DNA of 64,000 nucleotides from Lactiplantibacillus modestisalitolerans (GCF_005405425.1 NZ_BJEA01000018.1:1-64000); one strand, 5' to 3'; shown: positions 53,422-63,427, counted from the first letter of the stretch. Notes: generated by a model not told the origin, from the sequence alone. Numbers and translations: made by a program.

Positions 53422-55731
53422 TTAAGCGTGGGTCGCTGTCGGTAATTGGGCGCGGATGGCGTCGCGCGCCGCGACCATGTTTTGAAGCGCTGCTAGTGCT
53501 TCGGCCTCGTGGCGGGTCTTTAAGCCGCAGTCCGGGTTGATCCAAAACTGGCGAGCGTCAATGACGCGGAGGGCCCGCTGAATATTAGCTTCAATTTCTG
53601 GTACGCTGGGCACCCGCGGGCTGTGAATGTCGTAGACGCCCAAACCAATTTCCTTGTCGTAGCCGGTCTGTTCAAAAGCACTGATCATTTCACCGTGGCT
53701 CCGGGAGGTCTCAATTGAGATCACGTCGGCGTCGAGCGCCTTAATGGTCGCAATGATATCACCGAAGTTGGAGTAGCACATGTGGGTGTGAATCTGGGTA
53801 TCATTGCGGACGCCACTAGTGGTGATCTTAAATGAGTAGACCGCTTCGTCAAGGTAGGCTTGCCAGTGCCGGCGCTTTAGCGGTAGGCCTTCCCGTAGGG
53901 CGGGTTCGTCCACTTGGATGATGCGAATGCCGGCCTTTTCCAGGTTTAAGACTTCTTGACGCAGGGCGAGGGCAATCTGGTTTTGAACGCGGGCCTTAGG
54001 AACGTCGTCGCGCACAAAGCTCCAATTGATAATCGTAAGGGGGGCGGTTAACATTCCCTTTACCGGGTGCTTGGTTAAACTTTGGGCGTAAACCGACGCG
54101 GCCACGGTGATTGGTTCGGTATAGGCAACGTCGCCGAAGATGACCGGCGGACGCACGCCCCGCGAGCCGTATGATTGGACCCAGCCGTTTTGAGTGGCGT
54201 AAAAGCCGGTCAGTTTTTGACCGAAGTATTCCACCATGTCGGTCCGCTCGAATTCGCCGTGGACCAAGACGTCCAGTCCGAGTTGTTCTTGGAGTTTGAT
54301 CCAGCGCTTCGTTTCCGTGTGTAAAAAGTCCTGGTAGGCGCGGTCACTAAGGTTACCTTTGCGCCACGCCGCCCGTTTAGCACGAACCGTGGGACTTTGA
54401 GGAAAACTACCGATCGTCGTGGTCGGTAATAATGGTAGTTTTAAGCGGGCGTGCTGACTTTGAATTCGGGTGGCAAATGGTGCTTGGCGTTCAAAGCGCT
54501 GTGTTTTTAAAGTGGCTTCCGCCGCCCGCACGGCCGGATTGTTGCGGTGTGCGGACTGGTTCAACGCAGCGAGTTTAGTCTGATTAGCATCGAAAGCGGC
54601 CTGAACCGCTTGCACCCCGTCGTTAGCAGCGGTCGTTAGCCAGCTTAGCTCGCGTAGCTTTTCGTCGGCAAACGCTAAGCCGCCCAGTAGGACCGGATCG
54701 ACTTTTGTTTCGTTGCGGGTCGTGATGGGGACGTGTAGTAGCGAGTTAGCGGGCTGTAACCAGAGGTGGTCGGGAGCCGTCAACGTTTGAAGTTCCTGCA
54801 CGAGGGCGAACTTCGCGTGAAGGTCGCTTGCCCAGACGTTGTGGCCGTCAATGATGCCAGCGGCTAAGATTTTATCAGCTGGGAAGCCGTAATCACGGAG
54901 GTGTTGTAAGTTTTCGCCGTGGTCGTGGACGAAGTCGAGGCCGATGGCTTGAACGGGTAAGTCGACGATTTGTTCGTAGCGATCCAAGCTGTCAAAGTAA
55001 GTCTGAAGTTCAATTTTGATGGCGGGAACCGCGGTATGGAGCGCGGTCAGTGCCTCGGTGTAGGGTTCTAGCTCGGCTGGACGGGTAATCTGAACGAGCG
55101 TTGGTTCGTCCAGCTGAATCCAGTGGGCTCCGGCGGCCGCTAATTCTTGTAAGACTTGAACGTACAGCGGGAGTAGCCGCGGTAATAAGGCCGCAATTTC
55201 AGCCGCCGTTAGCGGTTGACCGGCGCGTTTACCGAGCTTTAAGAAGGAGACCGGGCCCAAAATGACGGGCTTACCGTCGATGCCCAGCTCCGTTTTGGCT
55301 TCCTGGTAGTAGCGCAGCCAGCGGTTATCGAGGAGTTGGAAGTGGACGTTGTCAAATTCGGGCACAATATAATGGTAGTTAATGTTAAACCATTTTGTCA
55401 TTTCGGCTGCCACGGCGTCCTTAGTACCGCGTGCGATTGCGTAGTAATCCGTCAAACTTAAGCGGTGGTCAAACCGCCCGAAGCGGGCGGGAATGGCGCC
55501 AAACGCAACCAGGGTATCAAGCACGTGGTCGTAATCCGAATTATCCGCCACTGGAATTAAGTTGGTGCCGAGGTCGCGCTGCTTCTTTAAGTTGGTTAAC
55601 CGCAGGCGTTTAGCCGTTGCGTGAAATTCGGGTTCGTCCAACTTGCCTTGCCAAAAATGTTCTAATAAGTGCTTCCATTCCCGGTGTTCACCTAACCGGG
55701 GATAGCCTAAATTACTACTGATCACTGTCAT
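53422..55731 (-). CDS. metE: cobalamin-independent methionine synthase
   Basis: Start set at the ATG at 55731 ([20 protein letters not shown]) with AAAGGAGTGA upstream; a longer in-frame version would read into repeat DNA. The 769-aa enzyme transfers a methyl group from 5-methyl-THF-Glu3 to homocysteine. Both halves are present: the N-terminal barrel and a C-terminal catalytic barrel beginning [10 protein letters not shown]. The latter has the Zn ligands in H-T-H-M-C-Y-S (about 655) and N-P-D-C-G-L-K-T-R (about 740). First gene of metE-yitJ. Between it and its Met T-box lie about 740 nt of repeats. Confidence 0.96.
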   Translation of the reverse strand: MTVISSNLGYPRLGEHREWKHLLEHFWQGKLDEPEFHATAKRLRLTNLKKQRDLGTNLIPVADNSDYDHVLDTLVAFGAIPARFGRFDHRLSLTDYYAIARGTKDAVAAEMTKWFNINYHYIVPEFDNVHFQLLDNRWLRYYQEAKTELGIDGKPVILGPVSFLKLGKRAGQPLTAAEIAALLPRLLPLYVQVLQELAAAGAHWIQLDEPTLVQITRPAELEPYTEALTALHTAVPAIKIELQTYFDSLDRYEQIVDLPVQAIGLDFVHDHGENLQHLRDYGFPADKILAAGIIDGHNVWASDLHAKFALVQELQTLTAPDHLWLQPANSLLHVPITTRNETKVDPVLLGGLAFADEKLRELSWLTTAANDGVQAVQAAFDANQTKLAALNQSAHRNNPAVRAAEATLKTQRFERQAPFATRIQSQHARLKLPLLPTTTIGSFPQSPTVRAKRAAWRKGNLSDRAYQDFLHTETKRWIKLQEQLGLDVLVHGEFERTDMVEYFGQKLTGFYATQNGWVQSYGSRGVRPPVIFGDVAYTEPITVAASVYAQSLTKHPVKGMLTAPLTIINWSFVRDDVPKARVQNQIALALRQEVLNLEKAGIRIIQVDEPALREGLPLKRRHWQAYLDEAVYSFKITTSGVRNDTQIHTHMCYSNFGDIIATIKALDADVISIETSRSHGEMISAFEQTGYDKEIGLGVYDIHSPRVPSVPEIEANIQRALRVIDARQFWINPDCGLKTRHEAEALAALQNMVAARDAIRAQLPTATHA

Positions 55732-55752
55732 GTGGGTCACTCCTTTTATTTT

Positions 55753-55930
55753 GACTGCCGCCAGTAGGGGGCCGCGACCGGTGGCTGGAACGTGATGGAC
55801 ATCCATTTGAGCTCACTCGGAAGGGCACCGAGTGAGCTCAAATTCGAGTCTTATTCTAAGTTGGAAGCAGCCCACTTCCAACTAAGAATAATTTCATCAC
55901 TGAGCCGTAGTCGCGGTCCCCTGCTGGCTA
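55753..55930. repeat. R1 cruciform repeat element, copy 1
   Basis: The ends pair over 178 nt: CCAGTAGGGGGCCGCGAC with GTCGCGGTCCCCTGCTGG (two mismatches). Inside are two near-perfect hairpins: ATTTGAGCTCACTCGG / CCGAGTGAGCTCAAAT (55805-55843) and TTATTCTAAGTTGGAAG / CTTCCAACTAAGAATAA (55851-55891). It lies between the Met T-box and metE. Confidence 0.85.
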
Positions 55931-56009
55931 GCTAGTTCGTTGTACGTTAATTAACTGATAATGCTGCTGGTTATAAATCCGGTGCTGCTACTGTCGACGG
56001 GTGAGAATA

Positions 56010-56054
56010 AATGCTAATCCTGCTTGCTCAGCTAAACAGTGATTAGCATTTAGT
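56010..56054. repeat. isolated 11-bp hairpin between R1 copies
   Basis: AAATGCTAATC and GATTAGCATTT are exact complements about 20 nt apart. No U-tract, so it is not an obvious terminator. Confidence 0.5.
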
Positions 56055-56225
56055 TTCATAGTTTTTAAATGCAATAGGGTGCTAGTTGGATTTTCAATCA
56101 ATTCACTTGGACTACCATAATTAGCAGAAAAGTTTGCGTTTAAATTAGTAAGCGTTCAACAGAACTTTCTTCATCACTTGAGAGCTACTAAAATAAACCG
56201 TTGAATTCAGTATTAGGGCAAGTCT

Positions 56226-56427
56226 AGCCAGTAGCGGGTGTAACCATGGCTCAACTGCGAAATTATTCTTGGCCGGAAGTGAGCTTCTTCCGGCTTAGAA
56301 TAAGGCTCGAATTTGAGATTGCGGGGTGGGCTTTCCCCGTGAGCTCAAATCGATGCCCGCAGTGTTCCAGCCAACCGGTTACACCCGCTGCTGGCGGCAA
56401 TCTCAACACTAATTAGTACAGAACCCA
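56226..56427. repeat. R1 cruciform repeat element, copy 2, with flank
   Basis: The ends GCCAGTAGCGGGTGTAACC and GGTTACACCCGCTGCTGGC pair (one G-U). Inside are TTATTCT..GCCGGAAG / CTTCCGGC..AGAATAA (56263-56303) and ATTTGAG..CGGGG / CCCCG..CTCAAAT (56311-56350), the same two hairpins as copy 1 in opposite order. The stem sequences differ but pairing is kept. Its right edge joins the CTGGCGGCAATCTCAACACT flank found also at 26943 and, in changed form, 6140. Confidence 0.85.
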
Positions 56428-56469
56428 AATAACACTAAACAACATCAATGGATAAGAATATAAAGAACA

Positions 56470-56790
56470 AAAAAACGGCAACCTCGTCACTTAAAAGGAC
56501 GAAGTTGCCGTTCGTGGTACCACCTTAATTTCACCAATACCTCACGATATTGATCTTAGCCCGTACGTTTCATACGGTAGCTGGGTAACAGGAGCTAACT
56601 GTTGCCACCTAGCAAATGCTCAGTGGGACCGTTTAGGGGCCATTGTTCGTCAGGTCATCGATGACTTGGTTTCCACTCTCCCAAGCTCACTGGACACGAT
56701 TCAGTGACTACTTTCCCCGTCAGGACGTTTACGATATTAAGAATGATTAGAAAATACCACCTTCTCAAGCGCTAGTCAAATCAAATTCTC
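56470..56790 (-). promoter_or_regulatory. T-box riboswitch (methionine) displaced from metE
   Basis: On the minus strand AAGGTGGTACCACG (about 56515-56528) is a T-box; it is followed by a terminator, CGGCAAC..CGTC / GACG..GTTGCCG, with seven U residues (ending about 56470). Stem I lies at higher coordinates, with ATG in GAACAATGGCC (about 56640-56650) as a possible methionine specifier. The first gene downstream is metE, about 740 nt away. Lactobacillales commonly control metE by Met T-boxes. T-box identity is sure; the specifier is tentative. From 56790 to 57130 I see only AT-rich DNA and weak inverted repeats around 56960-57070. Confidence 0.88.
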
Positions 56791-57132
56791 ATTTTTAGCC
56801 CGCTTTGCTCATTTAATATTAATTTTAAAATCAAACCGACCGCTAGCTTGCGGCGTCTACCCGTCCTACTTAATTATTTAAAATAAATTTAGTTATATCT
56901 GAGAAAAGGCATTGCCAGATTAGTTAAAGGGCTGCTTTAACTTGGCAAACAAGGGTCGTTCAGTAGGAACTTGCGGTTCCGGCGGGGATTTTAACCGCGC
57001 AAGTTGGGAGCTAAATGTGAAGAAACGGTTAACTTCGGGAACTCGGAAACCCCGTAGTTTGCGTTCCTCGTCAGTGCTTCAACGGCCGGATTCATAAATT
57101 GATCACAGTTCTTTCAGATTCTAGTTATGGAA

Positions 57133-57160
57133 TTGAACAATGTTCTTGCTAACATACGAA
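57133..57160 (+). promoter_or_regulatory. possible promoter of the sulfation operon
   Basis: -35 TTGAAC and -10 TACGAA, 16 nt apart. The -35 overlaps the palindrome GAACAATGTTC, a possible operator. Confidence 0.35.
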
Positions 57161-57203
57161 ATGAGCCCAACGGCAGATGACAAACAAGCAAAGGATGATT
57201 GGT

Positions 57204-58838
57204 ATGACTCAAAGTTTCTGGCAGCGTTTATTTAAAAAGCAACCCACCCAGCAAGCCGTTCTGATTTTAGGGAGCGGGCGCTCGGGAACGTCGGTGATGA
57301 CCCGCAGCCTAAATTTGATGGGAATTTCACTGGGAACCGACCACTTGTTAGCACCTAGTAAAAAAATTAACCCGAAAGGTTACTTTGAAAATAAAGACGT
57401 CATTAAGATTCATAAGGCGCTCGGGAGTAAGATTCGTTACAGGCCCGCTGCGGAAGGCTACTATGACCATTCGCAGATCAAGGCCGACCGGGTGGCGCTG
57501 ACCAATTATTTGAAGACCTTTTTTGCCAACCAGTCATATTTGGCCATCAAGGACCCGCGGATGAACGATTATATCCAATTATGGCAACACGTCCTAAGTG
57601 ACATTAACGTTGCACCGGCCGAAGTAATCCTAATTCGGAATCCGCTAGACGTGGTCGCCTCAAATTCACGGGCTTGGCACCGCGATACGACTTTGGCGAT
57701 GCGGCAGTGGCAGGTGCGAACCCTGCTTTCGCTAAGGGACACGTTACCGCAATCACGCATTTTGATCACCTATGAGGAACTATTCGACCAACCGCTAGCA
57801 ACCTTAAAGCGAATCGCCACGAAGTTTAACCTGCCGTGGCCGGCCGATGAGGCGGCTTTGCAAGCTAAGTTGGACGATTTCATTGATCCCAATTTGCAGA
57901 CCAGTGATAGTGGCGAATCGCTGAGCGCGTTTGAAACCCGGACGGACGTGGCCCCTGACATTAAGGCCCTCTATATTTTAGCCCGGCAGGCGGCGGCCGA
58001 CCCGGAATTCTTTGCCTCAACCGATTTCCAGCAACGCATTGCGGAATTGACCGATCGCTATTTGGAAGCGCACGGCGCGCTGTACCGCGATTTCAATCCT
58101 AAGATTAACGGTCAAACGGTGATCGTGTATGGCGATGACCGGGCGGCCTTGACGGCGGTTAATCAACAGTTAGCCAGCTTAGGCTTAACGGTCAATCCTA
58201 AGCCCGCGGCCTATAAGGCGGCGGGGCAGACCTTACAGGCTGACCTAGACGCCGGCCAAATTGACCGGGCGACCTACCCTAAGGACCAACGAGTCGTTGC
58301 TGAAAAGGAAGTCCTGAATAATTATTTGCGGCGTAATGCTAAGCGTGAGGCGCGGTGGAGTGTTGGCGTGCTGGAAAACGCGCCGATGGTCGAGATGCTC
58401 ACAACGGTGGTGCGAGAAGTCGGGGCGGCGACCCGCAGCGTGGTCGTCTACGATGATTGGCAGGCTAATCCAGATGCTAGTGACCGACTGGTAGCGCTCA
58501 AGGCGACCGTTCGCACCCTGCACGCGCTTGCGGGGCAACCCTACCAGTTATTGACGACCGCCGCCGTGGCAACGACTGCCGGGCAAGCCCAATTAACGGC
58601 GTTCGTGAACGCTAAGCGGCCGGTGCGGGCGGTCCAAACGACTACCCAGCCCAACGAAGCGTTGCGGTTACACGCCCCGTTAAGTGAAAATGAGGTCGTA
58701 GCGACCCTTAGCGAGCTGTGCCAACGTGCGAGTGCCGATCCGCAGCAGCAAGCCGTTTTAGACCAATTTATCAATTTAAACTATGCCGCCATGATGGCAA
58801 TGAAAGGTGATCAATATGCAAACAGTTTACGGAATTAA
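57204..58838 (+). CDS. PAPS-dependent sulfotransferase with extra C-terminal domain
   Basis: Start set at the ATG at 57204 with AAAGGATG upstream. The 544-aa protein begins with a bacterial sulfotransferase domain. The 5'-phosphosulfate loop is [12 protein letters not shown] (20-31), followed by N-P-K-G-Y-F-E-N-K (56-64), K-D-P-R-M (116-120), the 3'-phosphate motif [12 protein letters not shown] (142-153), and F-I-D-P-N-L-Q (226-232). It would transfer sulfate from PAPS to an unknown hydroxyl or amine. Residues about 300-544 are an extra domain ([23 protein letters not shown]) resembling a decayed second sulfotransferase half without the P-loop. No signal peptide, so cytoplasmic. First gene of the operon; overlaps sat by 23 nt. 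Confidence 0.88.
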   Translation: MTQSFWQRLFKKQPTQQAVLILGSGRSGTSVMTRSLNLMGISLGTDHLLAPSKKINPKGYFENKDVIKIHKALGSKIRYRPAAEGYYDHSQIKADRVALTNYLKTFFANQSYLAIKDPRMNDYIQLWQHVLSDINVAPAEVILIRNPLDVVASNSRAWHRDTTLAMRQWQVRTLLSLRDTLPQSRILITYEELFDQPLATLKRIATKFNLPWPADEAALQAKLDDFIDPNLQTSDSGESLSAFETRTDVAPDIKALYILARQAAADPEFFASTDFQQRIAELTDRYLEAHGALYRDFNPKINGQTVIVYGDDRAALTAVNQQLASLGLTVNPKPAAYKAAGQTLQADLDAGQIDRATYPKDQRVVAEKEVLNNYLRRNAKREARWSVGVLENAPMVEMLTTVVREVGAATRSVVVYDDWQANPDASDRLVALKATVRTLHALAGQPYQLLTTAAVATTAGQAQLTAFVNAKRPVRAVQTTTQPNEALRLHAPLSENEVVATLSELCQRASADPQQQAVLDQFINLNYAAMMAMKGDQYANSLRN

Positions 58839-59985
58839 AGCCCACGGGGGCCAACTGATTAACCAGAAGGATTTTAGCGCGGAAACGTTAGCGGCTGCCG
58901 AACAACTGCCAAGTTTAACGTTGAACGCTTGGAACCTCTCCGACCTAGAACTCATCGGGATTGGCGGGTTCAGCCCGCTGACGGGTTTCATGACCAGCGA
59001 CGACTATCATTCGGTCGTGAAGACGATGCACCTCAAAAACGGTGTTATCTGGAGTATTCCGATTACCTTGCCCGTTAGCAAGGCGGTTGCGGCCGACCTC
59101 GTCCTGAACCACGAGGTCGCGTTACGCGATGAGCAGGGCACGCTTTACGGGACGATGTTAATTGAAGACAAGTTCGTCCCGGATAAAATGCTGGAGGCGC
59201 AAAACGTCTACGGGACGACCGAAAAGGCCCATCCCGGTGTTCAGCGGCTTTTCGATAACGGTGACGTTTACTTGGGTGGTCGAATTAAATTATTGAAAAA
59301 GCCGAGTCACGGCGCGTTTAACGCGTTTTATATGGAACCGATCGAAACCCGCAAAATGTTTCACGACCTCGGTTGGCAAACCATCGTGGGCTTCCAAACG
59401 CGGAACCCGATTCACCGCGCCCACGAATATATCCAGAAATTAGCGTTGGAAAACGTTGACGGGCTATTTTTGAACCCCTTAGTGGGTGAGACGAAGGCGG
59501 ACGACCTGCCGGCGGACGTCCGAATGAAAAGTTACCAAACGATTCTAAAATATTATTACCCGGCTGACCGGGTGCGGCTGGTTATTTATCCAGCCGCCAT
59601 GCGGTATGCTGGTCCAAAGGAAGCCATTTTGCACGCCATTGTCCGAAAAAATTACGGCTGCACCGACTTTATCGTGGGTCGCGACCACGCCGGTGTGGGG
59701 GACTATTACGGGACCTACGCGGCGCAAGAACTCATTACGTCGGTCCAAGCTGAGCTGGGGATGCACTTCTTTAAGTTTGACAACGCCTTTTATTGCCAGA
59801 AGTGTGGGGCGATGGCGACCGCTAAAACGTGCCCCCACGGTGAGCAAGATCACATCTCGTTAAGTGGAACGAAGGTCCGTAAAATGTTGAGCGCCGGGGT
59901 CGTACCGCCGAAGGAAGTCTCGCGGCCAGAAGTAGCGCGGGTCTTAATTGAAGGGTTGAAACAAAAACGGGAGGTGCGCGCATGA
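58816..59985 (+). CDS. sat: sulfate adenylyltransferase (ATP sulfurylase)
   Basis: Start at the ATG at 58816 with AAAGGTGATC just ahead, inside the end of the sulfotransferase gene. The 389-aa monofunctional Sat makes APS from sulfate and ATP. Motifs: [11 protein letters not shown] (H200 and H203 of the HxxH), G-R-D-H-A-G-V-G, a Cys/His zinc-type cluster [15 protein letters not shown], and I-S-L-S-G-T-K-V-R. Length is that of bacterial Sat (no fused kinase). It is followed by cysC with a 4-nt overlap. With cysC it makes PAPS. No cysH or sulfite reductase is in the window. Confidence 0.96.
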   Translation: MQTVYGIKAHGGQLINQKDFSAETLAAAEQLPSLTLNAWNLSDLELIGIGGFSPLTGFMTSDDYHSVVKTMHLKNGVIWSIPITLPVSKAVAADLVLNHEVALRDEQGTLYGTMLIEDKFVPDKMLEAQNVYGTTEKAHPGVQRLFDNGDVYLGGRIKLLKKPSHGAFNAFYMEPIETRKMFHDLGWQTIVGFQTRNPIHRAHEYIQKLALENVDGLFLNPLVGETKADDLPADVRMKSYQTILKYYYPADRVRLVIYPAAMRYAGPKEAILHAIVRKNYGCTDFIVGRDHAGVGDYYGTYAAQELITSVQAELGMHFFKFDNAFYCQKCGAMATAKTCPHGEQDHISLSGTKVRKMLSAGVVPPKEVSRPEVARVLIEGLKQKREVRA

Positions 59986-60608
59986 ACCATGCAACCAACA
60001 TTACTTGGCAAACGTCGCAGGTGACGCAAGCCCAACGACAACGGTTACTCGGCCACCGCTCGGCGGTGCTCTGGTTTACCGGGCTATCCGGTTCGGGTAA
60101 GTCGACGATTGCGAACGCGGTCGAAAAGGCGTTATACGACCGCCAAATTAGTAGCTACGTTTTGGATGGCGACAACGTTCGCTTTGGATTGAATCAAAAC
60201 TTGGGTTTTTCAGCCGAAGATCGAACGGAAAATATTCGCCGCATCGGTGAAGTGTCGAAGCTGTTCGTCGATGCCGGGGTGCTCACGCTAACAGCTTTTA
60301 TTTCACCGTACCGTGCGGACCGCGATCAGGTTCGTGCGCGCCTAGGGGCCAGCGAGTTCATTGAAATTTTCGTGGATACCCCGCTAGCCGTGTGTGAACA
60401 ACGTGACGTTAAGCATTTATACGCGAAGGCCCGCCGTGGCGAGATTACCGGCTTTACCGGTATCGACGCCCCGTACGAAGCCCCTAAGCGACCGGAAATT
60501 ACGATTGATACGTCGCAACAACCCTTGGCGACGTCGGTTGAACAAATTTTAACTTACCTGACCGCCAACGGGTACTTGACGGCGCCGAATGGGGTGGCGG
60601 CACCATGA
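59982..60608 (+). CDS. cysC: adenylylsulfate kinase
   Basis: A 208-aa APS kinase, phosphorylating APS at the 3' position to give PAPS. P-loop [11 protein letters not shown] (32-42), L-D-G-D-N-V-R (about 59-65), [14 protein letters not shown] (about 71-84), [10 protein letters not shown] and the lid region [11 protein letters not shown]. It starts in the sat stop (ATGA overlap) and ends in the start of the DHH gene (4-nt overlap), so translation of the three is coupled. All catalytic motifs are intact. Confidence 0.96.
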   Translation: MNHATNITWQTSQVTQAQRQRLLGHRSAVLWFTGLSGSGKSTIANAVEKALYDRQISSYVLDGDNVRFGLNQNLGFSAEDRTENIRRIGEVSKLFVDAGVLTLTAFISPYRADRDQVRARLGASEFIEIFVDTPLAVCEQRDVKHLYAKARRGEITGFTGIDAPYEAPKRPEITIDTSQQPLATSVEQILTYLTANGYLTAPNGVAAP

Positions 60609-61573
60609 ACGTGATGAAGCGCGGTCGGGACCCACTAGCCCCACTACTGGCGGCCATTGAAGCCGCGCCCCGGATCGTGACGCTCTGTCATACGAACCCG
60701 GATCCGGATGCGATTGGCTCCCAGTTAGGATTGGTGAACGGTTTAAGTACGGCCTTTCCTGAAAAAACGGTTCGGGCGGGCACCCCCGTTCCAGCGAACT
60801 TAGCTTGGATTGCTGGGGCCCGGCCGTTGACCCCGAGTCCCACCATTACGGCGGCTGACTTGGTGATCGTGGTCGACTGTGCCAACCGCGACCGAATCGC
60901 TGGCCGGATTCCTGCGGGGACCCGGGTACTAAAGATCGATCACCATCCCAATCGCGACCGGTACGCAGAATTAGGGTGGGTTGATGAGCAGTATAGTAGT
61001 TGTGCCGAAATGGTGACGGCGCTACTGACGGCCATTGAGCCGGCAGCAATTACGACCACGGCGGCCAACGCCCTGTACGCCGGGATTGTGGGCGACACGG
61101 CCCAGTTCTCGACGCCGGAAACGAACACCCAAACACTAGCGACGGCGGCCCACTTAGTGGCAGCGGGGGCCGACGCCGCTTTGATTAGCCACCACGTGCG
61201 CGACTTAACCCCGCGGCTGCGGCAACTCTATGGCTACGTCTTGAGTCACCTGACGGTCACGCCCAGTGGCCTCGGCCACATTACGCTGTCACGAACGGTG
61301 TTGCGCCAACTCCAAATTCCGTTTGGTGAAGAGGACATCATCGTACCGCTCCTCGGTTATTTGACCGACGTGCGTGTTTGGTTAGTCTTCATTGCCACGC
61401 CCCAAGGCACTTTTCGGGTTCACTTTAGGTCGAAAAAGTTACCAATTAACCAAATTGCGACGACGTTCGGCGGTGGTGGCCACCCGCTTGCGAGTGGCGC
61501 GTTTGTCGATAATTTTACCAGTGTGTCCCGGGTGATTGCGGCCACCGACGCCTACGTCAGCGCCCACCGCTAA
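60605..61573 (+). CDS. DHH/DHHA1 phosphoesterase, probable pAp phosphatase (NrnA-like)
   Basis: A 322-aa two-domain phosphoesterase. The DHH domain has N-P-D-P-D-A-I-G-S (31-39), V-V-D-C-A-N (about 89-94) and D-H-H-P (112-115). The DHHA1 domain has [10 protein letters not shown] near 290. NrnA of B. subtilis hydrolyses 3'-phosphoadenosine 5'-phosphate (pAp) and short RNAs. Sulfotransferases release pAp and are inhibited by it, so a pAp phosphatase inside a sat-cysC-sulfotransferase operon makes good sense. The assignment rests on family plus context. Overlaps cysC by 4 nt. A slightly later ATG (60614) is possible. Confidence 0.88.
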   Translation: MNVMKRGRDPLAPLLAAIEAAPRIVTLCHTNPDPDAIGSQLGLVNGLSTAFPEKTVRAGTPVPANLAWIAGARPLTPSPTITAADLVIVVDCANRDRIAGRIPAGTRVLKIDHHPNRDRYAELGWVDEQYSSCAEMVTALLTAIEPAAITTTAANALYAGIVGDTAQFSTPETNTQTLATAAHLVAAGADAALISHHVRDLTPRLRQLYGYVLSHLTVTPSGLGHITLSRTVLRQLQIPFGEEDIIVPLLGYLTDVRVWLVFIATPQGTFRVHFRSKKLPINQIATTFGGGGHPLASGAFVDNFTSVSRVIAATDAYVSAHR

Positions 61574-61591
61574 AATCGAGGAGGTCTTGAA

Positions 61592-63346
61592 ATGCACGTT
61601 AAAAAATGGCTGATTGGGCTTGTCGTGGTGATTGTCATCGCCGTTGGTGGCGTGTTCGGCTATCAGCGCTACCAACAATCCAGCACGACGAGTAGTACGG
61701 CTAGCAACACGACAACTAGCAAAGTGCGCTCAGATAGCGCGGTCAAAAAAGATATTAATAGTCGGCTCGTTTCGAGTCAGTCGGCGACGCAAACGAAGGC
61801 GAGTCAAGCGATTAAGCGGGCGGCCAAGAGTGACCAGTACACGCTCAATAACATGTACACCGTGGTCAACCCTTATGGGAGCTCGCCGCTGTCGGCCAAG
61901 GTCGTCTTCCATACGAATAAGGCCGCTAAGGTTAGTTACACGGTCGTTGGTAAAAGTGCCAAAACATCAATTAGCAATTCAACTAGCAAGTATACGACCA
62001 GCCATAATTTAACCGTTTTGGGGCTCTACGCGAATACGACTAACCAGGTGAAGTTTACCGTGACTTATAAGAATGGGCAGACGGCGACGCGGACCATTCA
62101 ATTAAAGACGGCGAAGTTACCGGCCTCTTTAAGCAAGCTGAAGGTTAACGTTAAGAAGGCGAATAAGTCGAAAATGACCCTGGGAAGCGGTAATTCTAAG
62201 CTGACCTTCATGGTGCGGACGACGATTTCGGGTAAGAACCAGTCGAAAAATTATTCGTTTGGAATCGACGCGGATGGCGCGATTCGCTGGTTTACGACCA
62301 AGCCAACTTCTCATATCTTTAAGCAGCTGAATAACGGTCACCTCCTGATTTGGACGAAGTCGAATAGTAGCAATTCCTACTTCGATGAACTCGTTGAGAT
62401 GGACTATACCGGTAAGGTTTACAAAACTTATAAATTTAATCATAAGGCGTGGGGTAAGGCGAAGGGGTCGAAGAAGCAGAACCATAATCAAATTCACCAC
62501 GACGTGACCGAGTTACCGAACGGCGACCTAATCGCAACCGTTTCGGATGGTGGCCGGACGTATGTTGAAGATACGATGATCGTTATTTCGCATAAAACGG
62601 GTAAAATCACCAAGGTCATTAATATGAAGAACATTTTGCCAGCGAAGTTCTACACCAACTATTCGGCCACGAAGTCGAATAAGTACATGGGTAAGCGCGA
62701 CTGGTTCCACCAAAACTCCGTTTATTACGATGCCACGGACAAGAGCCTGATTATTTCGAGTCGTAACCAGAACTTAGTCATGAAGATTGATTACAAGACT
62801 GAAAAAATCAAGTGGATCTTATCTAGTAAGAAAGCGTCGGCCTGGCCGAAATCCTACCGAAAGTACTTGTTGAAAGCGAAGGGGAAGATTGCTTGGCCGG
62901 GTGGGCAGCACGCGGCCATCGTTGACCCAACCACGCTAGGTAAGCAGGGATCGCTGAACGTCCTGCTATTTAACAATAACGTGGCGGTCGGCGATACTAA
63001 GAGCGCCCTGAAGCAGAGTTCGGGTCAATATTCAGAGGGCGTTGAGTACCACATCAACGAAAAGACGATGACGATTTCACAGGTGGCTAGTTACGGCAAG
63101 TCACTAGGTAAATCTAATTTCGCGAACATCATTGGTTCGAACCGCTATCTCAGTAAGACCAACCGACTGGTTGATTTTGGTTGGCTTGATGGTGGGAAGA
63201 AGGCCAACGTGATTGAGTACGACGCCACGACGGGTAAGCAAGTCTTCAACGTCGAACTGACCAACCTCGGTTCTAGCGGCTATGTTTACCGTGCTGAACG
63301 ATTCTCACTGTACCCGACGAAGCACGCTTACGGGATTAACGAGTAA
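61592..63346 (+). CDS. membrane-anchored arylsulfate sulfotransferase (ASST), paralogue 2
   Basis: A 584-aa paralogue of the gene at 46745: N-terminal anchor (6-24), Ser/Thr linker, Ig-like domain (about 80-175) and ASST propeller. Catalytic residues are kept: H302/H303, H373 and N375 in D-W-F-H-Q-N, R391 in S-S-R-N-Q, and H440 in G-G-Q-H-A. Unlike paralogue 1 it is Lys-rich throughout the propeller surface. AGGAGG lies 7 nt before the ATG, 18 nt after the DHH gene, so it is the last gene of the sulfation operon. It works outside the membrane and does not use PAPS itself. It may take sulfate from an aryl sulfate made by the operon's cytoplasmic sulfotransferase; that link is inference. Confidence 0.88.
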   Translation: MHVKKWLIGLVVVIVIAVGGVFGYQRYQQSSTTSSTASNTTTSKVRSDSAVKKDINSRLVSSQSATQTKASQAIKRAAKSDQYTLNNMYTVVNPYGSSPLSAKVVFHTNKAAKVSYTVVGKSAKTSISNSTSKYTTSHNLTVLGLYANTTNQVKFTVTYKNGQTATRTIQLKTAKLPASLSKLKVNVKKANKSKMTLGSGNSKLTFMVRTTISGKNQSKNYSFGIDADGAIRWFTTKPTSHIFKQLNNGHLLIWTKSNSSNSYFDELVEMDYTGKVYKTYKFNHKAWGKAKGSKKQNHNQIHHDVTELPNGDLIATVSDGGRTYVEDTMIVISHKTGKITKVINMKNILPAKFYTNYSATKSNKYMGKRDWFHQNSVYYDATDKSLIISSRNQNLVMKIDYKTEKIKWILSSKKASAWPKSYRKYLLKAKGKIAWPGGQHAAIVDPTTLGKQGSLNVLLFNNNVAVGDTKSALKQSSGQYSEGVEYHINEKTMTISQVASYGKSLGKSNFANIIGSNRYLSKTNRLVDFGWLDGGKKANVIEYDATTGKQVFNVELTNLGSSGYVYRAERFSLYPTKHAYGINE

Positions 63347-63392
63347 GCATTGAGTGAGCTGGGTGACACCAGGCACAATTAAAGATTGTTTT

Positions 63393-63427
63393 GAGGCGAC
63401 TGCGGCTAGGACTGCGGTCGCCTTTTT
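63393..63427 (+). terminator. terminator of the sulfation operon
   Basis: AGGCGAC(T)GC pairs with GC(G)GTCGCCT followed by TTTTT, 46 nt after the last stop codon. Confidence 0.8.

Noticed and set aside
60605-61573. Calling the DHH protein cyclic-di-AMP phosphodiesterase
   Set aside because: It lacks the GdpP membrane/PAS/GGDEF parts, and its operon context favours pAp; activity on other substrates cannot be excluded.
57204-63346. Reading the operon as assimilatory sulfate reduction
   Set aside because: No PAPS reductase, sulfite reductase or sulfate permease is present, while a sulfotransferase and an ASST are.
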